DNA of 64,000 nt from JBKCUI01 sp046306195 (GCA_046306195.1 JBKDXO010000002.1:1-64000); one strand, 5' to 3'; shown: positions 17,583-26,312, counted from the stretch's first letter. Made by a program: numbers and translations. Notes: a model not told the origin generated them from the letters alone.

Positions 17583-18947
17583 ATGTTGAACTTCGCGATG
17601 ACCACTTCCTATTTTGTTGCTCGTTGCTTCCGGATCCGCTCGTTGGCGGCCGCTATCGCCACTCTATCCCTCTTTGCGATCTGCGCGAGGGACGGGCGAG
17701 GCGAGGATTGGCCGCAGTGGATGGGACCCAATCGAGACAATCAGTGGAAGCCGTCGACGATCCCGACCAAGTTTCCCTCGAGCGGCCTTTCAGCGAAATG
17801 GACGGCGGCGGTCGGTGGCGGCTATGCCGGCCCTGCCGTCGTCGGCAATCGCGTCTACGTTACCGATCTAGTCACCAAGGCGGATGCCAAAATCGATAAC
17901 TTTGGACGCAAGGCGTTCGATGGTACGGAACGTGTTCTCTGCCTCGATGACAGCAACGGGAATGTCTTGTGGAAGCATGAGTACCCGGTGCGTTACGCCA
18001 TTTCCTATCCCGCAGGTCCCCGCTGTACCCCGATCGTCGATGGCAATCGCGTCTACACGCTCGGCGCCGAAGGGGACTTGTTTTGCTTTGAGCGCGAGAG
18101 TGGCAAAGTCCTTTGGTCCAAAAAGCTCAAAGAGGTCTACAAGACGAACTCGGCTTTGTGGGGCTATGCCGCCCACCCCCTCATCGATGGCGAGAATCTT
18201 ATTACCCTGGCTGGTGGTGATGGATCGCAGACCGTGTGTCTCAACAAGAGTACTGGCGAAGAAGTCTGGAGGTTCGGAACCGCGAGCGAACAAGGCTACT
18301 CGCCTCCCACGATCATCGAGGCGGCGGGTGTGCGGCAGTTGATCCTAATCAATCCCGAAGCGGTCAACTCCGTGAATCCCACCAATGGCAAACTGTACTG
18401 GAGCGTTCCTTACCAAGCCGACAACGGTTCCATCATCATGAGCCCCGTCAAATCAGGCAATTACCTGTATGTCGGTGGATACTCGAACCGAAGCTTAATG
18501 ATCGAATTGGATTCCAAAACTCCAGCAGCGAAAGAGCTCTGGCGGAATGTCGCCAAAAAAGGGATGTCTCCCGTCAACGTGCAACCGATGGTGATCGGGG
18601 ATGTGATGTACGGATGCGATCAAAGCGGCGAAATGATGGCGGTTCAGTTCCCCAGCGGCGAACGCTTGTGGGAAACCAGCAAGCCGGTCAGCCAGCGGCC
18701 GCAGGGAAGCGGAACGGCGTTCGTGGTTCGGAGCAACGACTTGTTCTACCTGTTCAATGAAAATGGCGAACTGGTGATCGCGAAGATGAATCCCAAAGGC
18801 TACGAGGAACTGGCTCGGACCAAGATCATCGAGCCCACCAACAATGCCTTTGGCCGCGAAGTGGTCTGGTGCCCGCCAGCGTTCGCCAACGGATCCATCT
18901 ATGTCCGTAACGACGAAAAGCTGATCCGCGTCCCGCTCTCGCGGTGA
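17583..18947 (+). CDS. Exported PQQ-like beta-propeller repeat protein
   Basis: A 454-residue secreted protein. The signal peptide (MLNFAMTTSYFVARC then AAAIATLSLFAICARDGRGE) ends before DWPQWMGPNRDNQW, the usual mature start of planctomycete PQQ-like propellers. The body has repeating blade motifs such as GPAVVGNRVYVTD, DDSNGNVLWKHEYP, RCTPIVDGNRVYTLG, NKSTGEEVWRFG. Related to BamB/alcohol dehydrogenase propellers but without dehydrogenase active-site residues that I could identify, so it is more likely a binding or scaffold protein than a quinoprotein enzyme. The ATG at 17583 has AGGATG eight bases upstream; an earlier in-frame ATG at 17472 gives no signal peptide. It is monocistronic, with a hairpin-rich gap downstream. 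Confidence 0.82.
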   Translation: MLNFAMTTSYFVARCFRIRSLAAAIATLSLFAICARDGRGEDWPQWMGPNRDNQWKPSTIPTKFPSSGLSAKWTAAVGGGYAGPAVVGNRVYVTDLVTKADAKIDNFGRKAFDGTERVLCLDDSNGNVLWKHEYPVRYAISYPAGPRCTPIVDGNRVYTLGAEGDLFCFERESGKVLWSKKLKEVYKTNSALWGYAAHPLIDGENLITLAGGDGSQTVCLNKSTGEEVWRFGTASEQGYSPPTIIEAAGVRQLILINPEAVNSVNPTNGKLYWSVPYQADNGSIIMSPVKSGNYLYVGGYSNRSLMIELDSKTPAAKELWRNVAKKGMSPVNVQPMVIGDVMYGCDQSGEMMAVQFPSGERLWETSKPVSQRPQGSGTAFVVRSNDLFYLFNENGELVIAKMNPKGYEELARTKIIEPTNNAFGREVVWCPPAFANGSIYVRNDEKLIRVPLSR

Positions 18948-18961
18948 ATCCATGACGAGCC

Positions 18962-19204
18962 GTTGTCCTCAACCGTTGAGACAATGTAGAGCAGTTGTCC
19001 TCAACTGCTCGCGTCCAGCGTTACCAACTGGACACCGTTGCATGTTATTCTACCGTGCCACCGAGTCCCTGATTTGGAACTTTTCGGCAAGACCTTAACT
19101 TTTCGGCAAGACCTTATCGTCAACAAAATGAGCAACGCAGGGGGTGAACAGCAGAGGACTGCTGTTCTACGGTTACAATGTAGAGCAGTTATCCTCAACT
19201 GCTC
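18962..19204. repeat. Cluster of TCCT-loop palindromes
   Basis: Three hairpins have nine-base arms and a four-base loop: 18989-19010 (GAGCAGTTG, loop TCCT, CAACTGCTC), 19183-19204 (GAGCAGTTA, TCCT, CAACTGCTC) and 19146-19167 in inverted orientation (GAACAGCAG, AGGA, CTGCTGTTC). A weaker one is at 18962-18973. The first and second share the preceding CAATGTA. The stem of the third differs at several positions with matching changes in the other arm, while the loop is kept, which is what a selected RNA or cruciform structure would show. Confidence 0.8.
19079..19116. repeat. 19-bp perfect tandem direct repeat
   Basis: The unit ACTTTTCGGCAAGACCTTA occurs twice head to tail (19079-19097 and 19098-19116) with no mismatch. 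It lies between the two TCCT-loop palindromes. Function unknown; it may be a recent slippage duplication. Confidence 0.9.
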
Positions 19205-19261
19205 TTTCGATGCGTAACGTTTCCTTCCTTTCAACCACAGCGAACCAAACGAGACCAAACG

Positions 19262-20170
19262 ATGACAACACCGAACCAATCCTCAGACATGACACGGCGC
19301 ACCTTTGGCTTGGGAGCACTTGGCACGACCGCATCGGCGGCGATGCTGGCTGGCGCGGCGATCGGCTCTGGGGAGCGGATCGCGGTCGAAGCTGCGGATG
19401 CCGTGACCAGCAGCCAAGGTCGTCTCAAGCAATCCATGTGCAAATGGTGTTACGACCGCAAGCTGTCGCTAGACGAGTTGTGCGTTATCGCCAAGGACCT
19501 CGGCATGGCCGGCATCGATCTATTGACCCCGAAGGAGTTCGACACGGTCAAGAAGCATGGACTGGTTTGCACCATGGTCTCGTCGCACCCGCTATCCGAA
19601 GGTTTGTGCGATCCGAAGTATTGGGATAAATCCCTCGCGATCCTCAACGAGACGATCGAAGCGACCTCGGCAGCGGGCTTTCGCAACGTGATCACGTTTT
19701 CCGGGAATGCCCGGGGCATCGATCGCAAGACCGGCCTGAAGAACTGCGCGGAGGCCCTCAAGAAGATCGTTCCGGTCGCGGAGAAGAAGAACATCATCCT
19801 TAACATGGAACTGCTCAACAGCCGCGTCGATCACGGGGACTACATGTGCGACTTGTCCGCTTGGGGAGTGGAGTTGTGCAAGGAAGTCGGGAGCGATCAT
19901 TTCAAATTGCTGTTCGACATCTACCACATGCAGATCATGGAGGGAGACATCATCCGAACGATACAGCGGGACCACGAGTACTTTGGTCATTACCACACCG
20001 GCGGCAATCCGGGCCGCCACGAGATCGACGACAGCCAAGAGTTGTATTACCCTGCGATCGCCAAGGCGATTGCCGACACGGGCTTCGACGGATACTTTGC
20101 CCACGAGTTCATCCCGGTCCAGGACGTTCGCGTCGGATTGACCGAAGCTGTCAAACGTTGCACGGTTTAA
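19262..20170 (+). CDS. Exported TIM-barrel protein, hydroxypyruvate isomerase (Hyi)-like
   Basis: A 302-residue protein with a Tat-like signal (TRRTFGLGALGTTASAAML, residues about 11-30) ending near residue 46, then a sugar isomerase/endonuclease IV-type TIM barrel. Hyi-like blocks are MCKWCYDRKLSLDELC, DLGMAGIDLLTPKEF, NVITFSGNARG, ILNMELLNSRVDHGDYMCD (metal-binding Glu/Asp), FKLLFDIYHMQIMEGDI, YFGHYHTGGNPGRHEID and a final YFAHEFIP. Cytoplasmic Hyi interconverts hydroxypyruvate and tartronate semialdehyde; an exported planctomycete version is likelier to act on a released sugar derivative. Substrate unproven. tRNA-Ser follows on the opposite strand. Confidence 0.85.
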   Translation: MTTPNQSSDMTRRTFGLGALGTTASAAMLAGAAIGSGERIAVEAADAVTSSQGRLKQSMCKWCYDRKLSLDELCVIAKDLGMAGIDLLTPKEFDTVKKHGLVCTMVSSHPLSEGLCDPKYWDKSLAILNETIEATSAAGFRNVITFSGNARGIDRKTGLKNCAEALKKIVPVAEKKNIILNMELLNSRVDHGDYMCDLSAWGVELCKEVGSDHFKLLFDIYHMQIMEGDIIRTIQRDHEYFGHYHTGGNPGRHEIDDSQELYYPAIAKAIADTGFDGYFAHEFIPVQDVRVGLTEAVKRCTV

Positions 20171-20177
20171 CGAGCAA

Positions 20178-20264
20178 CGGATGGGGAGGGATTCGAACCC
20201 CCGGACGCCTTACGACGTCTCCGGTTTTCAAGACCGGTGCATTAAACCGCTCTGCCACCCATCC
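20178..20264 (-). tRNA. tRNA-Ser (anticodon UGA)
   Basis: The reverse strand gives an 87-nt class II tRNA. The acceptor stem pairs GGATGGG with CCCATCC followed by discriminator G, as in tRNA-Ser. The D-arm GGCAGAGCGGTTTAATGC, anticodon loop CTTGAAA (anticodon TGA), long variable arm with GACGTC/GGCGTC pairing, and T-loop GTTCGAATC are all present. The 3' CCA is not encoded. It lies between two genes transcribed towards it. Confidence 0.98.
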
Positions 20265-20315
20265 TATCGAAGTTCGGTTGTACCCCGGAACGGTACTTTT
20301 CGCAATCTGGGCCGG

Positions 20316-20819
20316 CTACTGGTCTTTGGTCGTATCGGGGGATTCGGGGACAGGATCGTGGCCATGTTCCTTGGAATCCCGCGAGATGGGATCGGCGCCT
20401 TGGACAACCAGTTTCACGTCGTTGGGGCCGTTGGGCTCGATGGTGAAGTTCAGTTGGCTCGACGAGTACATGCTGTGCTTGCGATGGACGACGCCCAAGG
20501 TGCTGGGTCGGTAGTTCGGGATCTCTTCGATTTGGATAAACTGGACGACCACGCACTGATGTTTGCCGGCCACGGCACCGTCATTGGGCTTGTACGTGGT
20601 GAGAGTGAAGCTGCCATCGCGTTCGATTTGGCCGGTGGACTGAATCCCATGCTCAACCGATTTGGTTTCGATCGTTCCCACTTTGACCGGGCTTCCGTCG
20701 GCGAATACCACTTTGCCTTGGACCGGGTAGGTTTTCAAGCGACCGCTATCGCAGCCGACCGAGAGAGACAAGGCGACAGCGAGCCAGCCAAAACAATGCA
20801 GGGAACAGCGCGAGTTCAT
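20316..20819 (-). CDS. Small exported lipoprotein paired with a DUF1559 gene
   Basis: A 167-residue protein beginning MNSRCSLHCFGWLAVALSLS and reaching a lipobox-like VGC at about residue 22. The body, with YPVQGKVVFADGSPVKVGTIE, GQIERDGSFTLTTYKPNDGAV and GKHQCVVVQF, resembles the carboxypeptidase-regulatory-like / transthyretin-type beta domain often found in planctomycete lipoproteins. The ATG shares one base with the stop of the preceding DUF1559 gene, so it is translationally coupled to it. Role unknown; probably an envelope partner of the pilin-like protein. Confidence 0.8.
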   Translation of the reverse strand: MNSRCSLHCFGWLAVALSLSVGCDSGRLKTYPVQGKVVFADGSPVKVGTIETKSVEHGIQSTGQIERDGSFTLTTYKPNDGAVAGKHQCVVVQFIQIEEIPNYRPSTLGVVHRKHSMYSSSQLNFTIEPNGPNDVKLVVQGADPISRDSKEHGHDPVPESPDTTKDQ

Positions 20820-21826
20820 CAATCCACCAGTACGGCAGGGGTTCCATCGCTGCGATGGCATAAACGGCCCAATGTTTCCGTGTCGATATTGTTGTTGATC
20901 GCTCGAACGCTGCCATCGCCCAATGCAAACTGGCAGAGTCCAGGGTGCCAGCTTCCCCACCGGACCAAGTCGTTGCCTTCGTTGCGCGGGTTGGAGCAGA
21001 TCGGTGCGGTTGGGCCCCCAATTCTCGCAAAGTTGTAGAGTTTGTCGCCGTTGAAAATGAAAGCGTCTTGCGAGGTTCCCAGCTTGGTCATCGGAACGTG
21101 CATTTCCCCGACGAGCAGGGTGTTGCTGAGACCATCGGTCACGCTGGCGTGGCGGAGGCGGTCGACCCATCGTTGCGGAGTTCCGCCAACGCATTGAGCG
21201 CGGCTCGAGATAATGATTCCCGTTCCGTTACCACCGTAATTGAAATCGGTTGGCAGTCCCGAAGATCCCGGGGAAAGGTCGCCGTGATTGGCACCGTAGT
21301 CTCCGACAGCTCCCTTGGCCGTGGTGGATCCCCCGGGCAACGGATACGGACAACCGCATGGAAGTGTAATCCACACCGTCCCTGACCCAATCACATCACC
21401 GAGCCCGATCGCTTCCCCCGACGAACGCCGCGAAGGACAACAGTAAATTGGTAGGGTCTGTGACCGGATTTGGTCCGTGTGGTTTGCGTAGGACTTGGCG
21501 TAATCCCATTCCCGCTCAAGGTTCCCGGCTTCCACGTAGGGCATGATACGGACCAGCCACGTTGTTTCGGTGCCTCCACAAGATCGGGAGGCGTCATCGC
21601 CCGGCCGAGGCTGGTATCGGGCGGGAGGGTAACATCGCATCGCGCTGTGGAACATATCCACTCCCAATGCGATCTGATGCAGGTTGTTCTTGCAACTCAT
21701 CAGCCGTGCCGATTCCCGCGCAGACTGAACGGCGGGGAGCAACAATCCGACCATCAGTCCGATGATAGCGATAACGACGAGCAACTCGACGAGGGTAAAT
21801 GCTTGCGACGGATTTCGAGATCTCAT
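20819..21826 (-). CDS. DUF1559 pilin-like exported protein
   Basis: A 335-residue protein with a class-III type N-terminus: after SRNPSQA comes FTLVELLVVIAIIGLMVGLLLPAVQSARESAR, the type IV pilin/pseudopilin methylation and transmembrane segment. The DUF1559 body has CKNNLHQIALGVDMFHSAMRCYPPARY, a LSNTLLVGEM stretch and the C-terminal H-x-G-x-x-FALGDGSVRAINNNID, all typical. These proteins are numerous in planctomycetes and their function is unproven. The start at 21826 puts the pilin motif at the N-terminus; in-frame ATGs at 21871 and 21898 would add a charged extension. The last base overlaps the downstream lipoprotein ATG. Confidence 0.88.
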   Translation of the reverse strand: MRSRNPSQAFTLVELLVVIAIIGLMVGLLLPAVQSARESARLMSCKNNLHQIALGVDMFHSAMRCYPPARYQPRPGDDASRSCGGTETTWLVRIMPYVEAGNLEREWDYAKSYANHTDQIRSQTLPIYCCPSRRSSGEAIGLGDVIGSGTVWITLPCGCPYPLPGGSTTAKGAVGDYGANHGDLSPGSSGLPTDFNYGGNGTGIIISSRAQCVGGTPQRWVDRLRHASVTDGLSNTLLVGEMHVPMTKLGTSQDAFIFNGDKLYNFARIGGPTAPICSNPRNEGNDLVRWGSWHPGLCQFALGDGSVRAINNNIDTETLGRLCHRSDGTPAVLVD

Positions 21827-22075
21827 GGTAAGGAAACGTTCTCCAAAGAACTGGATTCGTGATTGCTTCATTATGGAAGTTGGCCCGTCACCTAGCAAAT
21901 AAAACTTGGAAAAACCGGGAAACCGGCCGGATCCTTGACTTCCCGGAAAGACTTGAGAATACTGAAAGAAGGTGGTTTTTCGGAGAATTTGAACGCGAAC
22001 CTTGCTGCCTGCGTATCCTCGGTAGATCCAGGGATTGGTTGGTGCGAACGGGTGGGACGAACGTTTGGAATTACG

Positions 22076-22540
22076 ATGAATGGGTTCCGCAAAGTGACGA
22101 AGCCGTGGAGAATCGCTGTTTTAGCGATTTACACTGCGTTTTCGTTGTTTGGTGGCATGGTGCACGGGTGGAGCCACCATGCATCCCATCATGGTTGCGG
22201 GGTGGCAGGAGTCTGTTCCCAGAGTTCGTCGGGGCAGTGCGACGAAATTTCCCACCACGCTCATGGACATTCGTGTGGCAACCATGAGTCCGAGCATGCG
22301 GAAGATCGCCAAGCCAAGGCTCCGGATGGCGGCCTCCGAGGCGAATCGTGGGTGAAACTCGGTGAACACGCGTGCAAAATCTGTGACCAAATTGCTTCGT
22401 TGATGCAGTGTTGGTCGGCCGATGGGACCATCGCTTTGCTCGAACCCAGGCGGAGCGAGTTTCTGGTCGAGGTGGCGAAGACCGAGTTGGTGATTCGTCC
22501 GCTGATGGCGCGTTCGAGGGCGCCTCCTGCAAGGGGTTAA
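22076..22540 (+). CDS. Small exported His/Cys-rich protein
   Basis: A 154-residue protein with a hydrophobic N-terminal signal (about residues 10-30: KPWRIAVLAIYTAFSLFGGMV), then a histidine-rich stretch (HGWSHHASHHGCG, ISHHAHGHSCGNHESEHAED) and a C-terminal HACKICDQIASL. Such clusters suggest binding of copper, nickel or zinc in the periplasm, and the CxxC at the end recalls DUF2946-type proteins, but the family match is uncertain. It heads a run of plus-strand genes (DUF58, transglutaminase-like, MoxR), although it need not be one of them. Confidence 0.55.
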   Translation: MNGFRKVTKPWRIAVLAIYTAFSLFGGMVHGWSHHASHHGCGVAGVCSQSSSGQCDEISHHAHGHSCGNHESEHAEDRQAKAPDGGLRGESWVKLGEHACKICDQIASLMQCWSADGTIALLEPRRSEFLVEVAKTELVIRPLMARSRAPPARG

Positions 22541-22624
22541 CGTACCGGTAACCGGTGCGCGGAATCGTTCATTCCCTGCTGTGCGCGCTCTGCGTCCAGC
22601 GTTACTTGCATTGTCTTTTTTTGG

Positions 22625-23890
22625 ATGCCTCGCATTATGCCTCGAGAGCTGATGACCCGTATGGGATCAGCCATGCACCACGATTTTTGTCCATGGGCGA
22701 ATCGTTATGTGTATTGGCTCAAGCGTCCGATCGGATGGGTGGTTTTGGCCTTTGCTGCATCGCTATTGCTCGGGATTTATGTCTCGCGTCAAGCGTACAT
22801 CGCGGCCGGCATTGTGGCAGCGGTTGGTGCGATCGGAGCGGTGTGGCCTTGGGTTTCCATGATGGGGATTCGCGGTGAATTGAGTTGGGCACCGAGCCGT
22901 TGCGAGGAAGGGGAGACGATCGATACGAGCTTGACCATTAGCAATCGCTGGCCTTGGCCTGCATGGGGGTTGGTGGTTCAGGCGGACGATGCGATTTCCA
23001 GTCACATCGACGCACCGGGGCAGCCTATCAGCTTGAGCAAAGTACCTGCTTGGACCCGATCCAGATTTCGTTGGGATTGTCAGCCCGCGTCGCGAGGTGT
23101 GTACCCAAAGCATCAGGTGCGGCTAACCACGGCGTTCCCGTTCGGAATCTGGTCGAGCAGCAGGGTTTTGAACGTTGACGAGCCTTTGGTCGTTTGGCCG
23201 CGCAACGTCCGACTGACCGATGTTCCCGAAAATTCCGGAACTCAAAACTACGGCAATGGCGGTTTGACTCAGCGGGTGGGAGACGACGGTGATTGGATGG
23301 GCGTACGGCCTTATCGCGAAGGGGATTCGCTCAGGCAGGTTCACTGGGCCCAAACCGCGCGGCGAGATAATCTCGTGGTATTTGAACGCCAAACCCGGAG
23401 CCGCCAATCGGTATCCATTGCACTGGATGTTGACGCGGCGAGTCGTTGCTCGACGGACGAACGGGACTGGATGCTTCGAATCATGGCGTCGCTGGCGAAT
23501 CATCTTTTGCAACATTCCTGGAGTGTTCGGTTTCATCTCGGCGATCGTTGGCAGACCCTGCATGTCGGGAGTCGTGTTTCTTTCATGGATCAGTTGGCAG
23601 CCTGGGAGCCACCCTCACAAACGCAGGTTGCCCCGATTTCTTTTCAACGCGATGCCGGTGTTGCGATCGCGATCAGTTCTGCTGCCTGCGAAGACGCCAT
23701 CGAGCGCATCGAGAACGGGGTTTGGCGATTCAAAACGTGTTCGAAGTCTCAGGAAGTCGAGGTTCCGTGGAGAGGTGCAACCAAGCAATGGATGATCGCG
23801 ATTGACGATGCGCCGTCCGATCGCCTTCGCGATGCGTGGCGGCAGATCTGTCAGTCTGGATTTTCCTCGGAGGTTGCGGTGCTTTCATGA
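22625..23890 (+). CDS. DUF58 domain membrane protein
   Basis: About 421 residues. Two N-terminal hydrophobic segments (about residues 38-60 and 60-80) precede a DUF58 domain whose signature GVRPYREGDSLRQVHWAQTARRDNLVVFERQ falls near residue 220-250; LDVDAA follows as in this family. DUF58 proteins work with MoxR ATPases in bacterial envelope maturation clusters. The ATG at 22625 is the longest form; later in-frame ATGs (22637, 22673) are possible as no clear ribosome site decides. The stop overlaps the next gene's ATG (ATGA). Confidence 0.87.
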   Translation: MPRIMPRELMTRMGSAMHHDFCPWANRYVYWLKRPIGWVVLAFAASLLLGIYVSRQAYIAAGIVAAVGAIGAVWPWVSMMGIRGELSWAPSRCEEGETIDTSLTISNRWPWPAWGLVVQADDAISSHIDAPGQPISLSKVPAWTRSRFRWDCQPASRGVYPKHQVRLTTAFPFGIWSSSRVLNVDEPLVVWPRNVRLTDVPENSGTQNYGNGGLTQRVGDDGDWMGVRPYREGDSLRQVHWAQTARRDNLVVFERQTRSRQSVSIALDVDAASRCSTDERDWMLRIMASLANHLLQHSWSVRFHLGDRWQTLHVGSRVSFMDQLAAWEPPSQTQVAPISFQRDAGVAIAISSAACEDAIERIENGVWRFKTCSKSQEVEVPWRGATKQWMIAIDDAPSDRLRDAWRQICQSGFSSEVAVLS

Positions 23891-26304
23891 ATCGCAATTG
23901 GGGCACCCTGGTTCTTGCTATTCTCGGATCGATCACGATCCTCCTGCTCCGTGTGCAAGGAGCGTCCGAGCCGGTTTGGCTGGTGATAGAAACCTTTGCG
24001 GTGATCTCGTGCGCGATCGGAATCCGCCTGTGGTTGAATCAGCGTTTCAATGGGGTGCCGGAGTCTGCCGAGTCTTCTAGGATCCGGACAGGGTTGCTGG
24101 TCCTCGGTGGGGGAGTGACCCTGATCCCTTGGCTGAGCAAGGTGGTCCAGAACCAGTTCTTGGGCGGGGATGGCGAAGCAACCGAGTTGGTTTGGATTGG
24201 GATGTTGCAGTATGCATCGCTCTGGTGCGCAGCGGCGGCGTATCAATCCCGCCATGAATGGCTCTCCTTCTTGATGAGTTGTTTTCTGGCGATCTTTGGG
24301 CTGGCGACATCCGATCGGGAGGGAATGATTCAAATCGTCGGACCCTTTGCGATCCTCGCGGCGTGGTGGTTGATGGCCAGGTATTGGAATTCGATCGAAG
24401 GGGGATTTGTCGCTTCGGAGAACATTCCCTTGATTCGCATGCGGTTGATGATTCTGTTGGGGATTGCGTCGACCGCGGCCTTGGTTTTGTGGCTTGCGAC
24501 CACCGTAGGACGCGAGTCCGTATCGCTCGATGGCTTTATGCCAACATCGGGAGGAAAGCAGCGGGCGGATTCGTCCGCAAGGCAAGGAGTGGGTGACGGC
24601 GATATGCTCGTTGCCGCCCGCGACGAAGCGTTTACCTTCGGCGCGGTGGACACCGATCTGTTTTTGGATTCTGACGTTCCCTCGATGTACGACCTGGTCA
24701 GTGAGGTCTACGGAGAAACTTCCAACAAGAAACGCAAGATGGCCCGGGCCATTTCGTTGAGCCAACAAATCAAGGAAAACGAACGGGAGGGAACCGAATC
24801 GAAAAAGAATAGCCGCGAATTCAGCGCCCTCCGCAAACCCAAAGACAAATCCTTGTCCTTCCAGCCCGAGTCCACCGAGTCGCGAGCGGTCGTCCAACTG
24901 ATCGGCCGAACCCCGGCATGGCTTCGCTTGGAAACCTTTGACCGATTCGAAGAATCGACCTGGACGCAGTCGTCGACGCTCGATGTGGGCAAACGAAGCA
25001 TGGAACCCGAACTCAAGATGATCGACGACAAACCCTGGATGACGATTCAGTCGTTCCCAAGCGAATTGGTTTACCCCGTGCGCGAACGGACCGCGATCAA
25101 GGTCATCCAGTTCGAGTCCCCTCGAATTTTGACTCCATCGTTGATCACCCATGTGCACATCGACAAGATCGATCAGGCCGATTTCTTCGGGTGGATGAGC
25201 GATGGTCAATTGATGATGCCCCACCGCGACTTCGTGCCACGGTTCACGATTGTGCACCAATTGACGCAGATCCCGGCGTTGCATGCCCTTCGCGATCCGG
25301 GTAGCTCACTGCATCAGCTATCGCACACGCATGCGGCCCATGGAGTCCCCGGGGATTTCCTAAGCCACTATTTGCAAATCGATCAGGCCGAGCGGGTCGG
25401 CGTAGCGGAGGGCCAACGATGGTTGGAGCGAGCGGGACTACCGTCCAAGTCGGTTACGGACTGGGATCGGGTAATCGGTCTCGTAAAAGCGCTTCGGTCC
25501 GGGATTGAATTGGATCCGACCTGCGTTCCTCCCGAAGATTGCGAATCGGTCCTCTCGTTTGTCTTGAATGAGGGCCGAGCCCCCGATTATCTGATTGCGA
25601 CGGCAGCCGTTCTGATGATCCGGGACATGGGTATTCCGTGTCGATTGTGTCGTGGGTTCTTGGCCAAGCCCGAGCGGTACAACTATCGCTCCAGGCAAAC
25701 GGAAGTGTTACCCGAGGATTTGCATACGTGGGCCGAAGTATTCGCGCATGGCGTATGGATCCCGATCGAGCCAACTGGCGCGTATCCGATGCCGCATGAA
25801 TACCGCACCTGGCAGCAATGGGCGATTCAACTCGCATGGTCGATTCGCGACACAGCGATCCAGCATCCTTGGCGGACCGCTGCTGGGCTGGGGTTGATCG
25901 CAGCCGCGATTTTCTTCCGACAAAGGCTTTTGGAGTTCGCGATTAGCCTGCTCTCGGCGTTGATGCTGTGGATGCCCGCGAAGGCGCGAATACGATGGGT
26001 TTTGGAAGCTCTGCGATGGCGCATGTGGTTGTGGGGAGAACCGATCTCCCACGGGGCCACGATCGAACGATGGCTCACCGAGCAATTGGCGATTCGATCC
26101 TATTCCTCGCCATCGGATGCAGAAATCTTTGTTCAAACCGTGCAAGGGCTCGCGTATGCGCCGATCTCCATACAGAAGCGGACGCTGTCCGCGAACCGTC
26201 GCGTTGTCAGCCGCGTGTGCTGGTCCTTGGTCGCCTCCGGAATTTTGGGCCTGCTCATCCCTCGTCGATCCATTTCCACCCCGTCGTCCCAGTCCTCAAC
26301 TTGA
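23887..26304 (+). CDS. Transglutaminase-like membrane protein lacking the catalytic Cys
   Basis: An 805-residue protein resembling TgpA (DUF3488 plus transglutaminase-like). Residues 1-210 hold about six transmembrane segments; a long extracytoplasmic region follows, then the transglutaminase core and another membrane segment (about residues 650-690). In active members a Cys lies in a GYCEHFA motif; here the same place reads GRAPDYLI, with Ala565. His613 (HTWAEVF) is kept, but the Asp of WxxxDPT is Glu628 (WIPIEPTG). So the fold is likely retained without the usual activity. The ATG at 23887 overlaps the DUF58 stop. Sits between DUF58 and MoxR, the standard order. Confidence 0.87.
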   Translation: MNRNWGTLVLAILGSITILLLRVQGASEPVWLVIETFAVISCAIGIRLWLNQRFNGVPESAESSRIRTGLLVLGGGVTLIPWLSKVVQNQFLGGDGEATELVWIGMLQYASLWCAAAAYQSRHEWLSFLMSCFLAIFGLATSDREGMIQIVGPFAILAAWWLMARYWNSIEGGFVASENIPLIRMRLMILLGIASTAALVLWLATTVGRESVSLDGFMPTSGGKQRADSSARQGVGDGDMLVAARDEAFTFGAVDTDLFLDSDVPSMYDLVSEVYGETSNKKRKMARAISLSQQIKENEREGTESKKNSREFSALRKPKDKSLSFQPESTESRAVVQLIGRTPAWLRLETFDRFEESTWTQSSTLDVGKRSMEPELKMIDDKPWMTIQSFPSELVYPVRERTAIKVIQFESPRILTPSLITHVHIDKIDQADFFGWMSDGQLMMPHRDFVPRFTIVHQLTQIPALHALRDPGSSLHQLSHTHAAHGVPGDFLSHYLQIDQAERVGVAEGQRWLERAGLPSKSVTDWDRVIGLVKALRSGIELDPTCVPPEDCESVLSFVLNEGRAPDYLIATAAVLMIRDMGIPCRLCRGFLAKPERYNYRSRQTEVLPEDLHTWAEVFAHGVWIPIEPTGAYPMPHEYRTWQQWAIQLAWSIRDTAIQHPWRTAAGLGLIAAAIFFRQRLLEFAISLLSALMLWMPAKARIRWVLEALRWRMWLWGEPISHGATIERWLTEQLAIRSYSSPSDAEIFVQTVQGLAYAPISIQKRTLSANRRVVSRVCWSLVASGILGLLIPRRSISTPSSQSST

Positions 26305-26312
26305 GAGCTTTT

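Larger units (their letters stand above)
18948..19261. other. Intergenic region holding palindromic and direct repeats
   Basis: No gene is supported in this 314-base gap. It is packed with small repeats, listed separately: three perfect or near-perfect 22-base palindromes with a TCCT (or reverse AGGA) loop, a degenerate fourth, and a 19-base tandem direct repeat. The last 55 bases presumably hold the promoter and leader of the Hyi-like gene at 19262. Confidence 0.6.

Noticed and set aside
23851..25284. 477-codon minus-strand open frame opposite the transglutaminase-like gene
   Set aside because: Shadow of a strongly supported gene; composition Arg/Gln/Pro-rich, no motif.
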